This document shows positions 57,094 through 64,000 of a DNA stretch of 64,000 nucleotides, piece after piece (the first letter of the stretch is position 1; the number at the start of each line of letters is the position of its first letter). The notes beneath the pieces were generated by a model that saw only the letters and a list, made by a program, of their open reading frames with translations, searched no databases and was not told the origin of the DNA. The position numbers and the translations under genes were made by a program. This DNA comes from Dehalococcoides mccartyi. Lineage in GTDB: Bacteria; Chloroflexota; Dehalococcoidia; GIF9; DYGU01. The DNA is taken from positions 36,529 to 100,528 of the forward strand of contig DYGU01000005.1 of the NCBI GenBank assembly GCA_020724525.1, given 5' to 3'.

Positions 57094-58680
57094 GTGTCCC
57101 TAATAACCCAAATCGGGGAACACGGAGAAGTTCTCCCCCCGTGCCAGGCAGCTTGCCCGGCTGGGGTTAGAGCCCGAGATTATATAGCTTTAATTGCCCA
57201 AGGTTACTTTTTAGATGCCATAACCTTAATAAGGGAGCACATGCCTTTCCCCTCCGCCTGTGGGCGAATCTGTCAGCATCCCTGCGAAACAGAATGCAAC
57301 CGCCGCTTCCTCGATGATGCCGTAAACATAATGCACTTAAAGCGTTTCGCCTCTGACTACGAGTTCCAAGTTAAACCCCCTTTACCAAAACCACTACCAA
57401 AAACAAGAACTGAAAAAGCGGCTATTATCGGTGCCGGTCCCTGTGGATTGACTGCTGCCCAGGACCTTGTCAAATTAGGCTACCCGGTAACTATTTTTGA
57501 GGCACTGCCGTACGCTGGCGGTACTCTCAGAATTGCCCTGCCCGGTTATCGGCTCCCCCGCGAATTACTTGACTGGGATATTCAAAACATCCTCGCCTTA
57601 GGTATTGAACTACACACCAGCACTGCTTTAGGCAAAAACGTTTCTCTATCCGAACTAAAAGAAGATAACTATAAAAGCATCTTCTTTGCCACGGGAAGTG
57701 ACCGAAGTCACAAGATAACCAACATAGAAGCCAGGCTTATTGGAGAAGGTGATTTAATTTCAGGCACGGTGTTGACTGTTCATGCTGTTGGTGCCGGTCA
57801 TAAAGCAGCTACAATCATTGACCATTATCTGACAGGAAAGTCTCTTCCAACTAGCCAACCACCGCTTATAACCCGGTTGGAAATAAGCGAAATTGAAAAA
57901 AGAGTAAAAGAGAAGCAAGTTAATCTATACCCCCGTAGTCCTATGCCTGTTTGGGAAGGCAAAAAGACCAGTCTGGGTTTTCTGGAGATGGACTTGGGCT
58001 ATGACGAGGAGACAGCCCTTAAAGAAGCTAATCGGTGTCTAAGTTGTGGTGCTGCTGAGATAATAAAAGATAAATGTCCAACCTGTTTGACCTGCCTTCG
58101 ACTTTGCCCCTACCAAGCCCCAAGACTCACTTCCGCCAGTTTGGTAGAAATACAAAGCCATCTCTGCCGCTCTTGTGGATTGTGCGTTGGTGAGTGTCCG
58201 GCTAATGCTATAGCCTTTACCATGCCCGGTCTCAAAGACATAAACTGGCGGATAGAAAGAGCCTTAATCCCAATACTCAGAACCGAGCCAAAAATACTCA
58301 GCTTCTACTGTAGCTATCGGCTATGTTCGGTTGCTACTTACACCCAGCTCCTAAAAACAAAGCCAGATAATTTAGCCATGATTATTGTCCCCTGTGTGTC
58401 TAAAATAAACATAACTAACTTCCTTAAAGCATTTGAGTTGGGCGCTGATACAGTCCTGGTGACTGCCTGTCTTGAATCGGATTGCCCTTATCAGCATACT
58501 ATGTTTTGGCTACAACGCCGGATAGAGAGTGCTAAAAACATCCTCAAACAATTAGGCTTGGGTAACAAACAACTATTGATGTATAATTTAGCTGGTAATG
58601 AAATGATAGAATTTGACAAAATAAAGCAATTAGTCAACAAAGAACGTGAACTTCAAAGCGTCAAAGAGGAGACAGAGTAG
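57094..58680 (+). CDS. GltD-like flavoprotein lacking a recognisable NAD(P)H domain, fused to ferredoxin and MvhD-like domain (metVF-associated; GTG start)
   Basis: PPCQAACPAGVRARDYIALIAQG; AAIIGAGPCGLTAAQDLVKLGYPVTIFEALPYAGGTLR; CLTCLRLCPYQAP, CRSCGLCVGECPANAI; SFYCSYRLCSVATYTQ...ELGADTVLVTACLESDCPYQ. Confidence 0.87.
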   Translation: MSLITQIGEHGEVLPPCQAACPAGVRARDYIALIAQGYFLDAITLIREHMPFPSACGRICQHPCETECNRRFLDDAVNIMHLKRFASDYEFQVKPPLPKPLPKTRTEKAAIIGAGPCGLTAAQDLVKLGYPVTIFEALPYAGGTLRIALPGYRLPRELLDWDIQNILALGIELHTSTALGKNVSLSELKEDNYKSIFFATGSDRSHKITNIEARLIGEGDLISGTVLTVHAVGAGHKAATIIDHYLTGKSLPTSQPPLITRLEISEIEKRVKEKQVNLYPRSPMPVWEGKKTSLGFLEMDLGYDEETALKEANRCLSCGAAEIIKDKCPTCLTCLRLCPYQAPRLTSASLVEIQSHLCRSCGLCVGECPANAIAFTMPGLKDINWRIERALIPILRTEPKILSFYCSYRLCSVATYTQLLKTKPDNLAMIIVPCVSKINITNFLKAFELGADTVLVTACLESDCPYQHTMFWLQRRIESAKNILKQLGLGNKQLLMYNLAGNEMIEFDKIKQLVNKERELQSVKEETE

Positions 58681-58686
58681 AGTTCC

Positions 58687-59367
58687 ATGATTACCGGTAA
58701 ACAAAAACCATTAGAAGAAATACAAAGGTTAATTGAACCATACCGTAAAGTTCTAATTTTAGGTTGTGGAACCTGTGTTACTATCCGCTATTGTGGCGGT
58801 GAAAAAGAAGTCGCTACCCTTGCCTCAGCATTACGACTTTCAGAAGGGATGAGAAATAACCCCAGAACTTTTATTGAGTATACCATCAAGCGGCAATGCG
58901 AACAGGAATTTTTAGATGAGATAACTGACAAGGTCAAAAAAGTAGATGCCGTCCTATCTTTGGCTTGTGGTGTCGGTGTGCAAGCTTTGGCTGAACAGTT
59001 TCCCTTAGCTATTGCCTTACCCGGGATTAACACCACCTTTATAGGAAGACCTGAAGAGCTGGGAGTTTTGAGTGAAAGATGTCTGGCTTGTGGGGATTGT
59101 GTCATAGGTTTAACCGGAGGCATCTGCCCTATCACCCGATGTGCCAAGAGTCTATTCAATGGACCTTGTGGCGGCTCTGTAAATGGAAAGTGTGAAATTT
59201 CGCCGGATATTCCCTGCGCCTGGCAATTAATTTATGACCGAATGGCAAAACTTAATCTCCTTGATAAACTGGTTGAAATCCAACCACTCCGAAACTGGAG
59301 CAGCAGCCACTCCGGAGGACCACGAAGAATTGCCAGAGAGGACTTAAAGCTACCAGGTACGGGCTAA
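58687..59367 (+). CDS. metV: MetV, methylene-THF reductase-associated zinc/iron-sulfur subunit
   Basis: LILGCGTCVTIRYCGGEKEVATLASAL; CLACGDCVIGLTGGICPITRCAKSLFNGPCGGSVNGKCEI. Confidence 0.9.
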   Translation: MITGKQKPLEEIQRLIEPYRKVLILGCGTCVTIRYCGGEKEVATLASALRLSEGMRNNPRTFIEYTIKRQCEQEFLDEITDKVKKVDAVLSLACGVGVQALAEQFPLAIALPGINTTFIGRPEELGVLSERCLACGDCVIGLTGGICPITRCAKSLFNGPCGGSVNGKCEISPDIPCAWQLIYDRMAKLNLLDKLVEIQPLRNWSSSHSGGPRRIAREDLKLPGTG

Positions 59368-59428
59368 ATTAAGTCTATGGTAACAGCAGCCATGAAATCT
59401 AAGAAAATCAATTGCTTCTCAGCCGTTT

Positions 59429-60376
59429 ATGAAATTGCTAAAGGCAGAGGTGGTGGCAATGAAAGCCGGAACTAACTTGGAAAAAGTATTAGAAAGCGGC
59501 GCCTTCGCTGTGACCGCTGAAATCGGTCCCCCTAAAGGAACAGCAGCCCGAGTTGTGCAACGAAAAGGTGAGACCCTCAAGCCCTATGTGGATGCCGTAA
59601 ATGTAACCAATAATCAAACGGCTATTGTCCGGATGTGTAGCTTAGCCAGTTGTGTTATCCTCAAACAATTAGGATTAGACCCGGTAATGCAAATAGTGTG
59701 TCGGGATAGAAATAGAATTGCTATTCAAAGTGACATCCTCGGAGCTGTAGCTTTGGGCATCGGCAATATTTTATGCCTTAGTGGTGACCATCAAAAACTG
59801 GGCAATCAACCCGATGCTAAAGGTGTTTTTGACCTTGATTCTATCCAGCTAATTCAAGTAGTGAAAAAACTACGAGATGAGAAGAAGCTCATATGCGGAG
59901 AGGAGATTTCTGGTGAAGCTCCTCTATTTATTGGTGCTGCTGAAAACCCCTATGCCGACCCGTTCGAATATAGAGTGGTCAGATTATTGAAAAAGGTGAA
60001 GGCGGGGGCTGACTTTATTCAGACACAAGCTATTTACGATGTATCCAAATTTGCCCAGTGGATGGAATTGGTCAGGGACAAGGGGCTTGACCAGCAAGTC
60101 CATATTTTAGCTGGAGTAATACCTACGAGGTCAGCAGGTATGGCTCGCTATATGCGCGACTATGTTGCCGGGGTTTATGTACCAGATGAATTAGTTACCA
60201 GAATGGAAGTCGCCCGTGATGCCAAGGAGGAGGGAGTTAAAATATGCTTAGAAATCATTGAGCAGATTAAAGAAATCCCCGGAGTTCACGGAGTCCATAT
60301 TATGGCAGTAGGCTGGGAGGATATTGTCCCTGCTATTGCTGAGCGTGCCGGTCTATTACCAAGACCAATAGGATGA
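59429..60376 (+). CDS. metF: methylenetetrahydrofolate reductase MetF
   Basis: FAVTAEIGPPKGTAA; NVTNNQTAIVRMCSLA; LCLSGDHQ; ADFIQTQAIYDV; AGVIPTRSAGMARYM. Confidence 0.93.
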   Translation: MKLLKAEVVAMKAGTNLEKVLESGAFAVTAEIGPPKGTAARVVQRKGETLKPYVDAVNVTNNQTAIVRMCSLASCVILKQLGLDPVMQIVCRDRNRIAIQSDILGAVALGIGNILCLSGDHQKLGNQPDAKGVFDLDSIQLIQVVKKLRDEKKLICGEEISGEAPLFIGAAENPYADPFEYRVVRLLKKVKAGADFIQTQAIYDVSKFAQWMELVRDKGLDQQVHILAGVIPTRSAGMARYMRDYVAGVYVPDELVTRMEVARDAKEEGVKICLEIIEQIKEIPGVHGVHIMAVGWEDIVPAIAERAGLLPRPIG

Positions 60377-60400
60377 TAAGTCTACAAAACGGAGTATTCA

Positions 60401-60550
60401 ATGGAAGAACGAATAGCCCGCTTAGAAGGCTTAGTTGAAGGAATAAGAAACGAGGTTAACCATTTAAGGAACGATTTCAGGATGCTCCTGTGGATACAAA
60501 TAGGTAGCTGGGTAAGCCTAATGGCAGCAATCATCGTAACCAGATTTTAA
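60401..60550 (+). CDS. 49-aa coiled-coil protein with C-terminal TM anchor (below ORF-track length cutoff)
   Basis: MEERIARLEGLVEGIRNEVNHLRNDFRMLLWIQIGSWVSLMAAIIVTRF*; similar layout to 52505..52738. Confidence 0.6.
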   Translation: MEERIARLEGLVEGIRNEVNHLRNDFRMLLWIQIGSWVSLMAAIIVTRF

Positions 60551-60608
60551 CCTACCAAGCTGGACTTGGCGATCAAATGATAACCTTAACAGCTTCATTA
60601 ATCAAGGA

Positions 60609-60752
60609 TTCTCTGGTGAGACTGTTTAGTAATTCTTACCCATCATTGCGGGCGAAGCGTGGCAATCTCTCCGGATTGCTTCGGGGGACGCCCCCTCGCA
60701 ATAACAGAATGGGGTTGATAAACACTTTCCTCTGGTGAGACTGTTTAATAAT
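60609..60752. repeat. intergenic repeat element bounded by ~23-nt imperfect direct repeats
   Basis: TCTCTGGTGAGACTGTTTAGTAAT near 60611 and CCTCTGGTGAGACTGTTTAATAAT near 60729; core CATTGCGGGCGAAGCGTGGCAATCTC...CGCAATAACA. Confidence 0.65.
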
Positions 60753-60856
60753 GTAGGGCGAGGCTTTAGCCTCGATTACCCACCATCCTGAACAAAGCCG
60801 AGAAACCCTTGCCTACCCTCTCCCTTGAAGGGAGAGAAATAAGGTGAGGTGACAAA
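60752..60856. repeat. composite of the CGAGGCT/AGCCTCG palindrome and a copy of intergenic repeat family A
   Basis: CGAGGCTTTAGCCTCG (60759-60774) then CACCATCCTGAACAAAGCCGAGAAACCCTTGCC...CTCTCCCTTGAAGGGAGAG...AGGTGAGGTGACAAAAT. Confidence 0.8.
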
Positions 60857-60959
60857 ATAAACACTCTCTGTGCTGTGCCCAATCTTGTCAGTAAAAGAAA
60901 GCACTGCTATACTTGACAGGTGATGCCAAGAGCTTCCCTGGTTCGGCGGCTTAAGAATT

Positions 60960-61340
60960 ATGCTTCGTACTGGTATTGACATTATTGAGATAGCCCGTAT
61001 CAAAAGGCTTATATTATACTGGAAAGAAAAATTTATTCGGCGGATTTACACTGAAGCTGAACTTGAAGTTTGTACTAACCGAATTCCACCCTTAGCTACT
61101 CGCTTTGCCGCTAAAGAAGCAGTAATGAAAGCTTTAGGAACAGGCACCAGGGGGGTTAGCTGGAAAGAAATTGAGATCCTGAGTAACGCCGCCGGTGTGC
61201 CTCGAGTCCAGCTCCACGGAAAGGCTTGTCTTTGGGCTCAAGAACAGGGGATAGATGACTTCTGTATTAGCCTCTCTCATACCAAAGAATATGCTATTGC
61301 CTCCGTCATCGGCATAGTAAACAAACCTAAAATCTTTTAA
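60960..61340 (+). CDS. acpS: holo-ACP synthase
   Basis: GIDIIEIARIKRL; RFAAKEAVMKALGTGTRGVSWKEIEIL; ISLSHTKEYAIASV. Confidence 0.94.
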   Translation: MLRTGIDIIEIARIKRLILYWKEKFIRRIYTEAELEVCTNRIPPLATRFAAKEAVMKALGTGTRGVSWKEIEILSNAAGVPRVQLHGKACLWAQEQGIDDFCISLSHTKEYAIASVIGIVNKPKIF

Positions 61341-61349
61341 AAAACGGCT

Positions 61350-62867
61350 ATGCTCGCTAAAGTATTGACCTGTGCCACAATAGGTTTAGAAGGAGCCATT
61401 GTTGAGGTGGAAGTAGACATTTCTCCTGGTCTACCTTCTTTCACCATTGTGGGACTTCCTGACACTGCCGTTCAAGAGGCAAGAGAGCGAGTCAGAGCCG
61501 CCATTCGTAATTCGGGCTATCTTTTCCCGGCAAAACGAATTACAGTAAACCTGGCTCCCGCTGACCTAAAAAAAGCCGGACCAGCTTATGACTTGCCTAT
61601 CGCCGTAGGTATTCTTCTTAGCTCACAACAAGTCTATGCTGATGTTTCCAAAACTGTTTTCTTGGGGGAACTTTCCTTAGAGGGCACCCTGCGGCATACT
61701 CACGGTATCTTACCTATGGTTGCTTTAGCCCAAGAGAAAGGACTCTCTACCGTTTTTGTTCCCGCCGAAGATGCGCCTGAGGCTTCCTTAGTTAAAAGAG
61801 CCCGTGTCCTCCCTACTGTTTCCCTACCTCAGTTAATAAGCCATCTCCAGAGGGAAACCCCCATTGCCGAATACCAGCCTGAGCCTAATCAAACTCTCCT
61901 CCGCGACCTCACTGCAATAGACCTGTCACATATCAAGGGGCAAGAACACGCTAAAAGAGCTTTAGAGGTAGCTGCTGCCGGCGGCCACAATATCCTTATG
62001 TGCGGACCACCAGGGAGTGGCAAAACCATGTTGGCTCGGTCTCTTCCCTCAATATTGCCACCCTTAACATTTGAAGAAGCTTTAGAAGTAACTAAAATCT
62101 ACAGCGTCTGTGGACTCCTCCCTCAAGATACACCCTTCATCAGCCAACGCCCTTTTCGCTCACCTCATTACACTATCTCCCATGCTGGTCTGGTTGGAGG
62201 TGGACACTGGCCCCGACCTGGCGAAATAAGCCTGAGCCATCGTGGCGTCCTTTTTCTGGATGAATTCCCTGAATTCGGACACATGGCTTTGGAATCTTTG
62301 CGACAGCCCATGGAAGACAAGCTTGTCACTATCAGTCGAGCCCAGGGTAGTGTCACTTTCCCGGCCAACTTTATGCTGGTAGCTGCTATGAATCCATGCC
62401 CCTGCGGTTACTATGGTGACCCGGTCAAAGAATGTAAATGTACATCAGGGGAAATCTCTCGTTACCACAAAAGAATCAGCGGTCCCTTACTTGACCGTAT
62501 TGATATTTTTATTGAATTTCCCCGAGTCGATTACGAGAAGCTGACCGGAGAGATTACCGGCGAAAATTCCGAAAGAGTTCGTACCAGGATTGAAACTGGT
62601 CGCTTAGTCCAGCAGGAAAGATTTAAAGGAGGCAAGCTTACCTATAATGCTGAAATGACCCCAATGGAAGTAAGGCAATTCTGCCAGATAGAACCATCTG
62701 CCCAGAGTCTACTTCGTTCAGCTATGAAGCAACTCTATCTTACTGCCCGAGCTTTCCACCGTGTCCTCAAACTTTCCCGGACTATCGCCGATTTAGACGG
62801 AGCCGACATTATAAGGACTCACCATTTAGCCGAGGCAATACAATATCGACCCAGAAGCCTGATATAA
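61350..62867 (+). CDS. YifB-family Mg-chelatase-like AAA ATPase (ComM-like)
   Basis: GLPSFTIVGLPDTAVQEARERVRAAI; MCGPPGSGKTMLARSLPSILPPLT; RPFRSPHYTISHAGLVGGG. Confidence 0.95.
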   Translation: MLAKVLTCATIGLEGAIVEVEVDISPGLPSFTIVGLPDTAVQEARERVRAAIRNSGYLFPAKRITVNLAPADLKKAGPAYDLPIAVGILLSSQQVYADVSKTVFLGELSLEGTLRHTHGILPMVALAQEKGLSTVFVPAEDAPEASLVKRARVLPTVSLPQLISHLQRETPIAEYQPEPNQTLLRDLTAIDLSHIKGQEHAKRALEVAAAGGHNILMCGPPGSGKTMLARSLPSILPPLTFEEALEVTKIYSVCGLLPQDTPFISQRPFRSPHYTISHAGLVGGGHWPRPGEISLSHRGVLFLDEFPEFGHMALESLRQPMEDKLVTISRAQGSVTFPANFMLVAAMNPCPCGYYGDPVKECKCTSGEISRYHKRISGPLLDRIDIFIEFPRVDYEKLTGEITGENSERVRTRIETGRLVQQERFKGGKLTYNAEMTPMEVRQFCQIEPSAQSLLRSAMKQLYLTARAFHRVLKLSRTIADLDGADIIRTHHLAEAIQYRPRSLI

Positions 62868-62981
62868 GAGAACTTTTAACAATGCTAATACATCATCGTG
62901 AGCAAAAGGGTGGCAAAACAAACAACCTTAGGTTAAAGTTCTAAAATTTATGGATAGTTAGAAAAGGTAAAGGAGGGAAAG

Positions 62982-63230
62982 GTGAAAACCTATCTTTTCA
63001 CAGTAGTAGTTGAAGAAGATCCCTTCGAGGATGGCAGGATGGCTTACCATGCCTACTGCCCCGCCTTAAAGGGGGCAAGCACCTGGGGCTATACCAGAGA
63101 AGAGGCTCTAAAGAACATCAGGGAAGTAGTTGAGCTGACCATCGAAAGTATGAAAGAGCATGGAGAGCCGATTCCACAGGAGCCTGGGGTTGAAATCTTC
63201 ACTGAGCCGAGAGTAGCGGTAACCGTATGA
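62982..63230 (+). CDS. HicB-family antitoxin-like protein
   Basis: FTVVVEEDPFEDGRMAYHAYCPALKGASTWGYTREEALKNIREVVELTIESMKEHGEPIP. Confidence 0.9.
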   Translation: MKTYLFTVVVEEDPFEDGRMAYHAYCPALKGASTWGYTREEALKNIREVVELTIESMKEHGEPIPQEPGVEIFTEPRVAVTV

Positions 63231-63475
63231 GCATCGGCTACTCGAAGCTGAGGTCCCTAACAGCAAGGAGACTTATTAGTGCTTTGATCCAGGATGGGTT
63301 TATGCTTGAGCGGGAGAAGGGTTCTCATTGCCAGTATTTTCATCCCAAGAAAGGAAGGGTAACCGTTTCCTTCCATCACCCAAGTGATACCTTCCCTCCT
63401 AAGACTCTAAAGAGCATAATTCAGGATGCAGGTTGGGTAGAAGAAGATTTAAAAAGGTTAGGACTGTTAAAGTAA
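63227..63475 (+). CDS. HicA-family toxin-like mRNA interferase
   Basis: LTARRLISALIQDGFMLEREKGSHCQYFHPKKGRVTVSFHHPSDTFPPKTLKSIIQDAG. Confidence 0.9.
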   Translation: MSIGYSKLRSLTARRLISALIQDGFMLEREKGSHCQYFHPKKGRVTVSFHHPSDTFPPKTLKSIIQDAGWVEEDLKRLGLLK

Positions 63476-63533
63476 CTATTGAGACCGCATAGTGGTTATT
63501 ACAGTATCTCCCAGAAAGCATTTCTAAGAAAGA

Positions 63534-63872
63534 ATGAAGATGAAAATAGAATACGATAAGGAGGCAGATGCCCTTTACATTATGCTGCGTGATATTCCCG
63601 CCTCTGATTCCAGAGACCTTCAGGAAGGTGCCACCGTAGATTTAGACGATGATGAGCATATTGTAGGATTAGAAATCCTGGATGCATCGGAGCGGCTAGG
63701 ACTAGAAGCTTTACTAAATATAAGCATCGAAAATATACCCTTAGAAAAGATCCCCGGTTATCCTTCATTTAGATGGAGCCGATATTATAAGAACATACCA
63801 TTTAGCCGAGGCAATACAATATCGACCCAGAAGCCTGATATAAAGTTGTTCTATATAGAAAAGGATAGGTAA
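63534..63872 (+). CDS. DUF2283 protein with chimeric C-terminal extension
   Basis: MKIEYDKEADALYIMLRDIPASDSRDLQEGATVDLDDDEHIVGLEILDASERLG, then sequence derived from the yifB 3' end in another frame. Confidence 0.8.
   Translation: MKMKIEYDKEADALYIMLRDIPASDSRDLQEGATVDLDDDEHIVGLEILDASERLGLEALLNISIENIPLEKIPGYPSFRWSRYYKNIPFSRGNTISTQKPDIKLFYIEKDR
63766..63843 (+). repeat. duplicate of the yifB 3' end (source ~62790-62868)
   Basis: Shared ...CATTTAGCCGAGGCAATACAATATCGACCCAGAAGCCTGATATAA... Confidence 0.92.
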
Positions 63873-64000
63873 ATCTAAAATGAAATATTGGCGTTGTGGA
63901 TTAGATTTAGCTGGAGGCTTGCGCCATTTTATCATTTAAAAATCCATAAGGAGAATTAAATGAGCGCACAGTGCACCTGTAAAATAAGAAAAAAGGAGGT

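Noticed and set aside
1-64000. CRISPR array or cas genes
   Set aside because: No regularly spaced direct repeats and no Cas-like proteins observed; repeats present are dispersed palindromes and single tandem duplications.

Overview
This ~64 kb window looks like a chromosomal segment from an anaerobic bacterium, probably Chloroflexota/Dehalococcoidia-like. That placement is inferred from gene content and was not tested by phylogeny. Roughly the first half (1-31 kb) is mostly housekeeping: transketolase halves, ACP, NusB, FabD, L32, YceD, PlsX, TrxB, L9, DnaB, a DnaD-like protein plus a tandem-ATPase helicase-loader-like protein, HolB, LysA, ArgC, thiolase, a Re-citrate-synthase-like protein, TrmO-like protein, two tRNAs, Pcm, XerC/D-like recombinase and UvrC. 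The second half (31.6-60.4 kb) is a dense energy-metabolism island. It holds hypAB - hdrCBA - flxDCBA-like - hypFCDE on the + strand. Converging on it from the - strand is a large cluster: hdrC, hdrB, an HdrD-like protein, several small coiled-coil/TM genes and a membrane-anchored retropepsin-like protein, a giant HdrA-GltD-HdrA fusion, mvhD, more small genes, mvhG, mvhA and a maturation protease. A divergent unit follows: a GltD-like/ferredoxin/MvhD-like fusion, metV and metF. The main candidates for something undescribed are: (1) this three-module Hdr/Flx/Mvh/MetVF island; (2) a recurring set of tiny coiled-coil proteins with one predicted TM helix inside it, which could tether normally soluble bifurcating complexes to the membrane; (3) a metVF-linked GltD-like flavoprotein that appears to have lost its NAD(P)H-binding Rossmann domain; and (4) a tandem DnaC-like loader with asymmetric motif decay. 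There are also two genes with in-frame amber stops, a yifB 3'-end duplication captured out of frame by a DUF2283 gene, a decayed MvhD-domain fragment, and intergenic palindromic repeat families.
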